DNA from: Clytia hemisphaerica
Taxonomy: Eukaryota; Cnidaria; Hydrozoa; Leptothecata; Clytiidae
DNA: 64,000 nucleotides
Direction: 5' to 3'
Assembly (NCBI GenBank): GCA_902728285.1
Contig: CACVBU010001120.1
Coordinates: 1,426,001-1,490,000, forward strand
The stretch's first letter is position 1, and each line of letters opens with the position of its first letter. The notes under the pieces are model-generated. The model did not search any database, was not told the DNA's origin, and worked only from the letters and a program-made list of their open reading frames with translations. A program made the position numbers and the translations under genes. This document shows positions 1-11,019 of the stretch, in pieces.

Positions 1-458
1 CAGACAATTCAAACACCAAATGTGCACGGTTTTGTTCAAAATACTTTTGTCCAGATTCCTTGCAAGTAGACGCAATCAGTTTTGATTGGTCGGAGGAAAA
101 TTGTCTTATGGTACCCCCAATCTACTTGATAACGAAGTGTTTAAAACATTTTTTATCAGCAAGACCAAACACAAAAGGAACTTTGGTAGTGCCATTCTGG
201 CCATCGGCAGTTTTTTGGACATTTTAGATTAAGAAGATCGATTGTTTTAAGTCTTTTGTAAAAGATTTTAGATATTTCGAAGACCAGTCTTTTTTGATTA
301 AAAAAGGAAAATTTCAAGGTTCTTTAATGGGAGATGAAAGGCTAAAAATCCCAATCCTGGCGCTCAGAATCCAAGTGTAGACAGGTGTAGATTTTGTTTT
401 ATTTTATTATTGCCACCTTCTCTAGTGTACATTCAAAAATGAAAAATTTTACTTTTCA

Positions 459-1407
459 GCTCAAACTCAGATATCAATTTAAGATTTTCTTTTGACGTCC
501 AGGACCCAACATTAAAGAGCCTCACTGAACAGATACCAGGAGTTCTATTGAATTCCAGAAGCGAAAATATCTTGGATAAGTATCAGTATTATTTTCAAAA
601 ATGGGTAGAATGGACAGACAGATTTTCCGAAGTAAATCCGTTGCCCTCACAAGAACAACATTTGATTCTATTCTTAATGTTTCAATTTCAATCAGGAAAA
701 TCCTTCCCAGTTCTAGAAGCGTTTTATTGTGCAATAAAGCATTTTCATTCTATTTCGGGCCATATGATCGGGACTTCTTCTGTTTTAAAGCACCTGTTAG
801 AAGCCTTTAAGCGTATACTATCTTATAATCCCAAAAAGAAGAAGAATTTAGAGGTTGTAGATTTGAAGAAAATTTTTGAGAAACTTAATGGATATCCTAG
901 TCTGAAAAATTATAGGACTTTAACGATTTGTTTGCTTTCTTTCGCAGCCTTCCTCCGTTTTAGCGAATGTCAAAATCTACGAAGATCGGATATAAAAATT
1001 TTTCACGATCATGCTACCATTTTCATTGAAAGTAGTAAAACAGACATCTACAGGGAAGGTCATTGGGTGTATATTGCAAGATTAAACTCTCATTTATGTC
1101 CAGTTAGAAAAAATATTTTAGAGTGGCAAAAATAGAAAATCATTCTGAAAACTTTATTTTTAGAGGAGTTACAAAATGCAAATCAGTTGAAAAGCTTCGT
1201 CCTGGAGACTCGCCAATATCGTACAGTTCGGTGAGAGATGACATAAAAACGGTAATAAGAAAAATTGGTTTGAATGAGAAGGAATATGGGGTGCACAGTT
1301 TACGATGAGGTGGTGCTTCAGCAGCAGCCAACCTTGGAGTTTCGGACCGGCTCATCATGAAGCACGGGCGTTGGAAATCAGTAGGAGTGAAAAACAGATA
1401 TATCTGA
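459..1407 (+). pseudogene. Tyrosine recombinase relic of a mobile element (DIRS/Crypton-like)
   Basis: Coding-like sequence opens just after a good acceptor (TTTTCAG, ending 458) and reads as a tyrosine recombinase. The first box is FLRFSECQNLRRSD (catalytic Arg, about 949-990), followed by a K-containing strand (SSKTDIYREGHW, about 1031-1070), HSLR at 1294-1305, KHGRW near 1359-1373 and a terminal RYI with the candidate nucleophile Tyr at 1399-1401. All five classical active-site positions are recognisable. The frame is broken: a frameshift lies near 1123-1135, and a stop codon (1306-1308) follows HSLR directly where such proteins continue with Gly-rich GGASAAAN. Established knowledge: eukaryotic relatives are encoded by DIRS, Ngaro and Crypton-type elements and by domesticated copies. 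I see no reverse transcriptase beside it, so the element class is open. The intron-like acceptor suggests the full element or gene began upstream. Confidence 0.8.
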
Positions 1408-2212
1408 TATATATATTTCAGAAGATTTAAAAAATTTGTTATTTATTTCTAGAAATTTAGGGCTATAATTTACTAGACCCTGATTCGTTCTCATGCTTTT
1501 AGTCTACAGCCTTGAAACGATCTATTACTAAGCTAAATAAAAGTGGCTAAGCCTGTCTCATTAAATATGTTGGTGTTTTCTCAGTTTTTCTTTCGGTTTT
1601 TCTGCAGATGCCAAGACTTTTTAAGCCCTGTGACTTTCTGAAGGATTAGTAAATAAATTAGGTTATTTTCGGTTCAACGAATAGAAAATAAGAAATCTTT
1701 ATTCTTTTATATCATTCTCCTCGGAAATTTCTTTCCAACGTTTTGTCGTCCTAGATGCGGTACAAATCAATATTTCTCTTTTTCTTGCTTATATGACTTA
1801 GAACAGGTTCAAATTGGAAGTCATGGGTCAAAGTATGATTGAATTACAAAGAAAGTGAGAAAATCAAAGTTTCATACAGTCCGTAAAGCGAAAGATCTAA
1901 ATAGAATAAAGGATATGAAATGCTAAAAAGTGAATTCAGAAAATGATGTGATGCAAGCATCGTATGGCCATCAAAGGCGTGGTTCATAAACTGAGAGCGA
2001 TTTCTTCATGCTAGCAATATCTCTGTGCTCAAGAAGGTGCTAAATGTTTTCCTCCGGTTTCTTTTCTCATTTCCGATACGATGAAAGGAAAGAGCATATT
2101 TTTATTTTTCACTTAAAAAATACAATCTGTTTTTATTTTTACTTCATAATTTACAACTTGCAAAAAATATTTCGATTCAACAAATTTCATTTAATAAAAA
2201 TCAATATTAGAA
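1408..2212. other. Intergenic, no gene seen
   Basis: This stretch is AT-rich, with no open frame that shows codon structure or splice sites. The right end (about 2090-2212) should contain the 3' untranslated region of the minus-strand gene that stops at 2213. On the minus strand an AATAAA-like signal reads from about 2108 to 2103. Confidence 0.5.
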
Positions 2213-4869
2213 TCAAGCTACGAACTTCAATTTATTGTCTTTCTGTTGTTGCTGTTTTTTCTTTTCCTTCTTTCCAGTTTTATTCTTATTTTTGACGGTC
2301 TGTTGGCTCTTGTCATTTTTCTTGTCCTTAGCCTTCTTTCCTTTAGGCAATTCTTGACCTTCTTTCGTTATGACCGGTATACTCTCATCATCCTCGTCAT
2401 CATCTCCGCTCTCAGTATCATCATTTTCGTCTTCTTCATCTTCATTCCCCTTTTCTTTGTTTTCCAAATCCTTCTCTTCCTTCTCCGCTTTCTTCACCTC
2501 TTCGTAAATACTTTTCGCTTCTTTGTATGATTCACGAACGCATAACTTGTTCTCACTTGATCTAGAATGTAGGAGGAATGAAAAAATTCATAAAAGTAAA
2601 GTAAGTTTTCCACCAAAAAGAGGCTACAGGTTCGAGGTAGCTTTTCTTAAATGTTATTAATCAGCTGAAAATTTTAATTTTGCTCCAAAGTAGAAAAAGA
2701 AAATAATCATTTTTCGAACTATTAATTCCTGAAGATAACATTTGCGATATCTGCATTTTTGACTATTTGAAAAGCTAGATTTTCTCTTCTTACCCAACTA
2801 GAGCACACTTGAGTCCTCTAGCGCACGGATTGATTTTCTCATCATTTCCCGAAGCAGTATTGATTATTCCTCCACATACGGCACCTTCGTTCATTTTTGG
2901 CGTACAGAATTTGTCTTCTGATAAGAGATTACCGAGATTGATACAATTCATATCGGCTTCACAATCTTTGGCTGTATTACACAATGTCCCTGAAAAGAAT
3001 GTCAAATATTATTGATTGATGTTAGATATTTACTGAGAGAATTTAAATAGTGATCTAATTGCTGCGAATTGCGCTTTGAGGCTCAGAGGGAAAACAAACT
3101 GTGATTTCCGAGTGTTGGTGTTAAGACCATATTTTAAACAACGAAGAGTAGATAACCCCAAGGTACTATAATTAAATTGTACCTGACTCTCCATTATTGG
3201 CTTTATTGCAGATTCCCCAAACACACTTCAAATCTTTTTCACAGTTCTTATTTGCCATGCATTCAAAACCTTCACCAAGGCGTGGTACACATTTCCCAAT
3301 GTCCTCATCACAAAATTCACTAGATTTACAGCTTGATTTACACTGAAAAGAAAAAGACTTTAATTGTATTTTCAGTTTTATAGGTCAATCCCGGGGGGAG
3401 GGGGTTTGCGAGATGATGGCGGGTATATCCAAGCCAAAGTTCGAAAGTCAGTCCTTAAAGAGACTCAATTACTTTTTGATGGGATGATTTTTGTACCACT
3501 TGGAGGGATTTTCGAGGATGTGAAAAAAGGACCATCTTATCGCTCGCACATGCGTTAACCATTTTTGCCGGGGTTCAATTAAAACCTCAATTTCTATTAA
3601 TCCAAGTTTTATTCTTAAAAAAACCTTAATCGGTCCAACCTTCTTATCAGGTGATATAAAACTAAAAAGCTGAAATTACAAAAACCTATATTTTAAAGGA
3701 AAAGTCAGTTAGAGAAAGCCCTGTCCAAAAATTAGCATTTCCAGGGAGCATTTTTATTATCAAGTCATCAGTGTTCAGTCATGGATCATTTAGTTACTTT
3801 TACCTCTTTCTTCGTCATCTTGGAGTCCGGTCTCATTAAGTTTCCAAGCATTGGAACACCACCTAAAAGCAATGATCCAATGTTTGGGAATTTTCCTTCT
3901 TTTCCAGCGGTGTTTGATGAAAGACCTCCTTTGGATGATTTGAATGCGCTCTCTTCGTGAACCATGAAATTTGGGCCGTTGATGTTAGTTGTCTTGACAA
4001 CGGTACCATCTAAAAAATAATTTGTTGTAGTATATTATAGTTGCCTTCACCTCTTCGATTTTCTTTGAAGCACAAACTTCGGCTACGTTATATTTTCTGT
4101 TGTTTTTTGAGCGTAAAACTCCTTATTAAAGCCTGTCTATTAAAGCGTATCGACTTTTCGTGCTGTCTGTCAGTAATAATGACGTCAAGAGACAAAATAA
4201 AATTGTCACTATTACATTTGTTTAAATTTAATTAAAAGCTCATTTCAATGTTTTGGAAAATCACTCCCACATATTGTTCTTACGGCATTCTGAAGTTTTG
4301 GTTACCAGTTGACATGGAAGTGTGCACGCGGTATGCAAGGAACTCAAAGTGTCAAAGTGACAATATAGTGGGCTAGTCTTTTAACTCGTCTTCATTTTCA
4401 ACTATTGTGGGATGACAGGAGAAGTGGATTTCTTTGTGTGGGAAATCTCTTTGAAAAATTGAATGACTGTCCAGGAACCTCGTTTCTGTTCCAGACTCAA
4501 TCGCCCTTAGTTTCAGCAAATCAATTTTTCAAATAAGTATCTCATTTATCATCAACAAATCATCAATGTGACCCAAATCACAAAAATCGAACCAAAAGAC
4601 TGTTTGACATTCCAATACATAATCTTAAAGTTGTAAAAATTCTTACCTTTCAGCTTCTTTTTACTTGTGGTTTTATTGACCTTAGCTCCATCTACACTAG
4701 GTAAAGCCATTCTAAGACCAGCTTCTGGTAATGCAAAATCATCTGAACCAAAAGATGGTATTTCTGGTAAAGCGAAATCGGTAAATTTTGAAAACGGGAA
4801 ACCGAATTGTGGTAATCCATTTATGGAATAAATGCAAAGACAAAGAAGAGAAAATAGACGAAACTCCAT
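2213..4869 (-). CDS. Secreted protein with two eight-cysteine modules and a charged tail
   Basis: Five exons on the minus strand join in phase into 377 aa: 4869-4647, 4009-3804, 3342-3183, 2989-2794 and 2561-2213. All junctions are GT-AG. Residues 1 to about 18 are a signal peptide (MEFRLFSLLCLCIYSING). Residues 19-143 are a linker rich in Phe, Pro, Ser and Gly. Exon 3 (residues 144-196) carries cysteine module 1 and exons 4-5 (200-269) carry module 2. Both modules share the order C-[VT]-P-x4-G-x2-C, then C-x3-L-K-C, so they look duplicated. The tail is strongly acidic and then rich in Lys and Gln. The modules recall Dickkopf N-terminal or EB-type domains but lack the CC pair of Dickkopf, so I give no family name. 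Role is unknown; an extracellular ligand, inhibitor or matrix protein is plausible. The exon structure is very secure and the function is not. Confidence 0.88.
3390..3573. mobile_element. Degenerate G-run TIR element (family B) in an intron
   Basis: It starts with CCCGGGG and a G-rich stretch, then TGCGAGATGATGGCGGGTAT, and ends in CGCTCGCACATGCG...CCGGGG. This is the layout of the family B copies at 18876, 15159 and 52381. It lies in intron 2 of the secreted-protein gene. The flanks GTCAAT and TTCAATT are only roughly alike, so the target duplication has decayed or is not real. Confidence 0.5.
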
Positions 4870-4901
4870 ACTGTAATTGTTTCTTTTTTTCCTTTTCCTT
4901 G

Positions 4902-4909
4902 TATATATT
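4902..4909 (-). promoter_or_regulatory. TATA-like box of the two-module secreted gene
   Basis: Read on the minus strand the site is AATATATACAAGG, about 35 bases upstream of the start codon whose first base is 4869. The distance leaves only a very short leader, so the core-promoter role is an inference from position and motif. Confidence 0.45.
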
Positions 4910-5240
4910 TCTCCGCTAGTTTTTCATCTAACCAGAGAGAAACTCTATCGATCTCTAAAGCATTTGTTTGGGTAGTAAACCAACAATAGCACGCAAATTA
5001 TCATACTGAAAGTGTGCTCTAAAAATCAAAATGCTCAACAAAAATCGAACGGTGCTTAAGTTGTTCGGTTTTCATTGGTTAATATACAACAGTGCTCAAC
5101 AGTGCTCAGCACTTGCTCAGGATGAGCTGGGACTAATAATTGAAAACGTAAAATATAAATTTCTCGCGCAATATCTTTATTTTGCTTAGAAATCTAACCT
5201 AGCTTGATCCATCAACAAGCTATATGCTAAGAGACCTAAG

Positions 5241-6615
5241 ACACCCCTGTCTCTATGCCCCAGTGGATGTCAAGCACCCAGTGGGGTAGGATGTGAAAAA
5301 ACTGAAATTCACTAGGGTGCAAGATATTTTCTAAAATCTGACCAATTTTTTCTTGATTTTCACTGGGGTAAGAGAAATTTATTGGCAATTCTTTGATGTA
5401 GAGTAACTAATAGTGCTATTTTTCGAAAGCAGTTGATGAAGCGATTTTTAGGATGTGTTCTTCGCACTTGTTAAAGGTAGAAATCTTGATGTGTTCTGAA
5501 ATTTCGTATTATGAAAAAATTGATTTGTTCTGGTGTGTTCTGGAATAAGGAGACAGAGGTATTACTAAAAGGTTGACGTGTTCTTGTTTCCTTAAACCCT
5601 AGAAAATTGGAAAACTTTCAGCACACATCTTTCTAAGCAATAATTAAGGGTTTTGGAAGTCAATGCTGCCAAAAATGTTCTCCTAGATATCAGAACACAT
5701 CCTACCATAAAATGATGATAATTTTAAGTATACAAATGATAAGGTTTAGGGCTCCTAGAAATAAGAACACATTGTTTGAAAAAAAAGTTCAGGAGAAGTT
5801 GTCTCCTTAGATAGAACACACTACTTCTAAAAAAATGCTGCACTGCCTGTTTCAAATTGAAAACTATAGCCTGAAGCCATTTTTAAACCATCATGGAGAT
5901 GTTATGAGGCTAGACAGGGAATATATTTTTAACTGCTATTTGGAAAACTGTGTAGGTTGACTAAATAATGTTGTATAGATATAAAGTAAAAGTGGAGCAT
6001 CTACGGAAGGACCTCTGAAAGTAAAGGAGACATAATGAACCTACCTAACCCTAAAAAATATAGTGATTGCAAGAGGCGCAACACCATGGTTTGCGCCGAT
6101 GGAAGAAAATTTTTGATTTTGGACTGTTATCGTATTTGAGTAAAATCAGTCCCCTTTTTCTCAAATTTTGGAACTTTTAACATTTTATTCAATATTAGAT
6201 AACTAACCTTAAGGTCATCATTTTTGTTACTGACGTACTTTTATTTTATTCGACCGCTTTTTTGTGAAGATTTCATACACATGAAATATTTCCGACCATA
6301 TTTTTCGATCATAACTTGCTATCTACTAAAGACAGTAGCTTCAAGTTATTTTTGTGTATTTCACTTTCAAGTCATGGATTCCATGAGAGAAGGGGAGATT
6401 CTAGTGGGGTGAACCTTTCGATGTGAAAATTCTACTGGGGTACTTCAAAATCAGAACATTTTGAGTTGGAGTATGTTTGGATTCTTCCTTATTTTCAATG
6501 GGGTCATTTTCAGCTACGAAATTCCAAAAATTGAAAAAATGGGCCATTTTTGGGAATATTTTTCACTGGGGTGACGAGTGGGGTGGATTCCACTGGGTCA
6601 CAGAGACAGGGGTGT
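5241..6615. mobile_element. TIR element, family A, longest copy (1375 bp)
   Basis: The left end reads ACACCCCTGTCTCTATGCCC and the right end is its close reverse complement (...CAGAGACAGGGGTGT). Both ends are flanked by the same six bases, CCTAAG (5235-5240 and 6616-6621). No transposase frame is present, so it is non-autonomous. The inside holds repeated GTGTTCT/AGAACAC pieces and several CACTGGGGT stretches close to both ends. Other copies in this window are at 8256-8528, 11643-11860 and 43578-43742, with remnants near 13190, 14582 and 19640. A 6-bp duplication fits few superfamilies (IS3EU- or Dada-like among those known); I do not assign one. Confidence 0.82.
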
Positions 6616-6727
6616 CCTAAGAATATGATAAGAATATTACCATATAGAGTATAGCCCGGGGTCCACTATTCTTGCGTTATTCTTAGCTTAGGATCGAAAT
6701 TAACCTAAAAGTTAACATTTTCATAAT

Positions 6728-7146
6728 CGAGGGGTAAATCACTCAAAAAATTACCGTACACCTCTACAAAAAGTCAAAAAAAAAGTCAAAAAAGTCAAAA
6801 AAAGTCAAAAAAGTCACAGAAAAAGTCAAAAAGTCAAAGAAAAAGTCAAAAATTCTTAGAAAAAAGTCAAAAAGTCAAATAAAAGTCAAAAAAAAATCTT
6901 AAAAAAGTCAAAAATTTTCTTGAATGGGCGGATGGGTAGGGCAAAATTTATGGGCGGTTGGCGTTTTTGGACAGATTTGGGCGGGAAATCTTAGGCCCCC
7001 GAAGGCGGTGGGCGTTTTTGTCGGGAAAAAGTCCAAATGAAAGTTTGAAAAAGTCAATAAAAAGTCAAAAATAAGTCAAAAAGTCAAATTAAAATTCAAA
7101 AAGTCAAAAAGTATCGTACACCTTTTTTCAAGTGATTTACCCCTCG
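6728..7146. mobile_element. hAT-like MITE full of AAAAGTC repeats
   Basis: A perfect 16-bp TIR (CGAGGGGTAAATCACT) opens at 6728 and closes in reverse complement at 7146. It is flanked by a perfect 8-bp target duplication TTCATAAT (6720-6727 and 7147-7154). Most of the inside is a simple repeat of A-runs with GTC (about 6770-6915 and 7025-7110), around a GC-rich core with GGGCGG and GGGCGTTTTTG. There is no coding capacity. An 8-bp duplication is the rule for hAT (and P) elements. Confidence 0.88.
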
Positions 7147-8255
7147 TTCATAATCACCTGAAGCATAAAATGACTTTTGCGAAATATCGAGCTTTACTGG
7201 GCTGGGGTATGAAAATTTACAGCAATAGCTGAAATATACAAGAGATCCTCTAAAAATAGTATGTTTATGTTTTTTTTCCAGATTCTATATAGACTAGAAC
7301 AGAGTTTACTTTTGGCTCAGCTTTGCTTTTTGATAATTTTTTATGACGCTGAGTCCAGTGAAGTAGACTAGGAACGTTTGACGAGGTTGCTACTTTGAGA
7401 GAAAATGTTAAAAATCCAAATAACAATAAAACTATTTGGAGTTGAAAGATATAATCAAAAAGAAAGAAACATCAATACAGATTTGCAATCCCTTATTCTG
7501 AAATAAAAACATTGCTTCATACTGTTTTTTACCTTCCAAAAACAACTAAAATCTGGAGGACTGTTTTACAATCCGCCTAAGCAAAAGCATATTACCATAT
7601 ACCGGGCCACTTAATCGCGCAATCCAGTCTATAAAAAAGCTTCAAGTGGACCCCGGACTACCCTTCCCTACCACCACACTACTGGTTTTCGTTCTTATGA
7701 AATAATAAAATTCCTACAAAAGATTCTATTGCGTTGATTGATCCTTTTATCCTCTGAAAGAGCGTTTCATCTTCAATTTAGTGGTTGACAATCCTGTCAA
7801 GATGGCTGACACCACATTGCCAGGAGAGAAAAGTGAAAAATAAAAGCCTTATATCGGTAAAGGAAGCAGCAGTTGATGTTGCCCTTTTTCATTTTATTTT
7901 TCGATTTATTTTAAGCAATTTTTTTATTAGAATAATATTAGGGTTTATAATTGAGTAAATATGGTTACAATCACATTCAAGATACCCAAAGACACCATTT
8001 ACTTTTCTCCGTGAAAAAGTTTTGTTAAAAGCCGATGACAGATACATTCAGTGAGCCAGACTGTTACTCATAATGAAGCTGTATTAAAAAATCCTTTTTC
8101 AAAGGATCATATCAATGTAGCTAATCCAGGATTTTACCATATATATAGTGAAGATATGTAATATCTGTCATTTTAGAAAAAGAAAATTTGTATATCGAAA
8201 ATTGAGTGTTTCATAACATTGTCAAGATACTCTCCTGATATGCTCTAGCTTACAT

Positions 8256-8528
8256 ACACCCTTGTGTCACAGACCCGCAAGCCCCACTGGAAAATTTGGT
8301 CAAAGTTTCTTCCTCACTTTTAAAAATACCCTACATTTTCAGCCTCATTGGAAAATGGACTCTGATTTCATCCCCCATTTAAAATTCAATAGAAATCACT
8401 CCAAAACCATCCCCCGCTGGACATCTTAGCAGAAAACAATAGGATTTCTACCCCCACCGAAATTTCTAAACAAATTTTCATTCCCACTGTGGGAAGAAGT
8501 TCCACCGGGGGCTGTAAGACAGGGTTGT
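8256..8528. mobile_element. TIR element, family A (273 bp)
   Basis: The left end ACACCCTTGTGTCACAGACC and the right end GGGCTGTAAGACAGGGTTGT match the family A termini. The flanks TTACAT (8250-8255) and TTATAT (8529-8534) agree at five of six bases, again a 6-bp duplication. Inside are repeated CCCCACTGGAAA-like units. Confidence 0.78.
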
Positions 8529-8913
8529 TTATATCGAAAGCATTAAAATGCGCGACATTTCCATTTGCCGGAACGTGGGAAACTTTGGTTCCACTGAAAA
8601 AAGTCGAGACGAAGAAAGAGAGAGCCTACGCATTATTCAAATGGAAATAGAACTAGCTGATAAGCCGACATACATAGAAGCGTATTTTCTTATCTAAAAA
8701 ACCTTTCCTTCTGGTGTATTATGACAAAATCAGTTTTTGTTACCTTATTACAATAGACAATATCTCTACTTTTTTTCATTGTTCATGCTTTGGGGGCCGT
8801 TCTAAAATAAAAAGGGCATAATTTTCAAGAATTCTTCAATTTAAATTGGTGAGCTTGAAGAGTCAGAAAATTAAACGGTCATTACAAACATCGAAAACTT
8901 TTGGTATCAAAAC

Positions 8914-10033
8914 ATGCTAGTCATTTACAGTAAGTCTTTTCACTCGTGTGTTGTTTTTATTATTTACACAATTTTTCAGAATTTATTTTTGGTCAAAGGC
9001 TTACATACAGAAATGAACCTCGCTCTTAACCACAAGAGACATAACAAACCTAAATCTTGTTACAACAACATTCAAAGTAGATGTAGGGGGATAGTAAGCA
9101 CATAATTTAGCCCTGTTGGCAGTACAGTGTCTGAATCGTAGACCTCTGAAAAGCCGAATATAATATAAAAGCACGAATTTGTTAGTCGATGCCAGCAACC
9201 TAGCAGTATATGAATATGAAAACCAAACAGTGGTGGAGTTAAAAAAAATAACTGTCAACCATCATTATTTTAGTCCCGGGGTGCACTTCTTCTTTCAAAA
9301 GTTATCTCACTTCTTAAATCATCTCCTCTCAGGGGCCCAATGCAAAGGTCTGTTCCGTTTAATTTATTCTGATTTTTACTATGCATTTATTTCTCGGACA
9401 GGTCTTCTTTCCTTCCTTTGTTGTATTGCAATGTCATCCCAACAAGCACCATCTTCAACTTTCTTCAAAAGTCGCTTCACAGGATTATTCAAACAACAAA
9501 ACTCTCAACAAAAACAACAACAGCAACAACAACAACAACAACAGCAGCAACTAACACTACAGGATTTACAAAGATTCCGAAAACCTGATCAAAGGTTACA
9601 AATTGGAGATACACAACAAATTCTTCTAGATGATGAGAAACAACCATTAATCCAACAGTTATCCACAGTTAAATCAAAGAATGCAAATTCACCACAATTC
9701 GTACAATCATTAAAAAAGAAGCAACGCACAGATCCAACTCTAGTGGTAGCTTCCAAACGAGCTGGTCCGACATGTCGCCAATACTGTGAAAGTCTATACG
9801 ATCAATGTCTTTCTATAGTTTACCGTATCCCAGGGCAGCTGGTGTGTCTTAACAGCGTACATAGGTGTCGAAGGGGGTGTACGAAACGAGTCAAAGACAT
9901 GATGAAGTCCAATGATTTCTTTTCATCTTCCACTACGACCAAAAGCATCCTGGTTCGTAAGAATGACAAACATCGAGTCACTTTCAATCAAGCTGCTGTT
10001 GGCAGAAAAAATACTGGACGCAAAACATTTTAA
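8914..10033 (+). CDS. Secreted precursor with mirror-image six-cysteine motif
   Basis: Two exons are proposed: a 16-base exon 8914-8929 (ATG, five codons, one extra base) with a perfect donor GTAAGT, and exon 9402-10033 after the acceptor TCTCGGACAG. The splice keeps phase and yields 215 aa starting with the signal peptide MLVIYSLLSFLCCIA. Without this splice, translation could start at 9431, which would lack a signal. A Gln run encoded at about 9500-9549 follows, then a spacer. Next comes C-x3-C-x6-C-x12-C-x6-C-x3-C (residues 130-165, bases 9773-9880), bracketed by KR pairs at 124-125 and 167-168. The tail is basic and rich in Ser and Thr. The KR pairs would suit release of a peptide of about 41 residues, which is an inference. 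The spacing suggests two helices locked by disulphides. It resembles the last six cysteines of the gene at 24886-26410. No family recognised. Confidence 0.75.
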
Positions 10034-10201
10034 TGTCAGGAAACTTTTAAGTAAACTCGACTTTTTTTGGTGAATATGTGAGATTCATCTAAATTAAATA
10101 TACACTTTGTAGGGATTTTTAGCATGTTGTTTTTGTAGCTAAAGGACGAAAGAGGGGTGTCAACCGGAAAAATTAATTCGTCGAATTTGTTTGTACCAAA
10201 T

Positions 10202-10221
10202 AATAAATTGCAACGAATAAA
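10202..10221 (+). terminator. Polyadenylation signals
   Basis: Two AATAAA hexamers occur within 20 bases, about 170-185 bases after the stop codon at 10033. They are the likely cleavage and polyadenylation signals of the preceding secreted-precursor gene. Confidence 0.5.
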
Positions 10222-10427
10222 AATCTATTGCGAACATTAAATAACGATTTAAAAAGCAGAAAGTTTTTTTTTCTTCAAGGTTATTCGATTGAGTGCTGAG
10301 AAGCTCTACTGGGTAACCTAGCTATCCATTATCAAATTTTGGCAACAGTTCAAAATGTGGATAAGAAAAGTTTTTGAATGGTAAAATACTACTTAAGGAA
10401 CTTAAGAAACAGTTGCAGGTTTATGAA

Positions 10428-10713
10428 CAGTAGCGTGGTGGGTCGACTAAACCTGGGAAGGCATTTTTAGAAGATTTTGATTTTGGCGGTCCCTATGAAA
10501 AGTAAAAAAATTGTTAAAAATAACGCAAGCGAAGCGAGCACGAAAATTTTTGGGGGTTTTCTCTCTTTTTGGCCGAAAACTGCCATATCTAAGGTGTAAA
10601 AGAAAAAAGGGGCGCCAAAATTAGTAATTAGAGGCGTGTTTTTGCACTCTTTGTATTTCTGCGCCCCTTTGAAAAACCTCCACTGAGGGGGGGGCATCTG
10701 CCACCACGCTACC
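10428..10713. mobile_element. TIR element with 9-bp target duplication (286 bp)
   Basis: The ends are CAGTAGCGTGGTGG and its reverse complement CCACCACGCTACC. The flanks GTTTATGAA (10419-10427) and GTTTATGAA (10714-10722) are identical over nine bases, with an 8-bp reading also possible. It is non-coding. It contains GCAAGCGAAGCGAG-type sequence (10522-10550) that reappears at 22231-22259. An 8-9 bp duplication fits hAT- or Mutator-like elements. Confidence 0.75.
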
Positions 10714-11019
10714 GTTTATGAAGTATGGGCAATCAAATTAGACTAGACGAATGATTAGTATTTAGTGTATATCTTTCGGCAAGTGCCACTATAAGCACAT
10801 TTCTACAGTCTACTTTATCCACACCGAGAGTAGCACAGCGTATAAATATTACGGGAAAAATAGATGTAATGATATAACCTGCTTAAGTTAAACATGGAGT
10901 ATATGTACTCTCTCTGTATTCGATTGAGTAGTAATATGATTGAGACATGCGCGATAAAGTTCTTATAGTCCATCACCACAGCTTAAATTTTAGAGAAAAC
11001 TAAACTGTGATGCTCAAGG

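Noticed and set aside
2044-2530. Plus-strand hydrophobic frames of 83 and 94 codons
   Set aside because: They are the antisense of the Lys/Glu-rich last exon of the minus-strand secreted gene.
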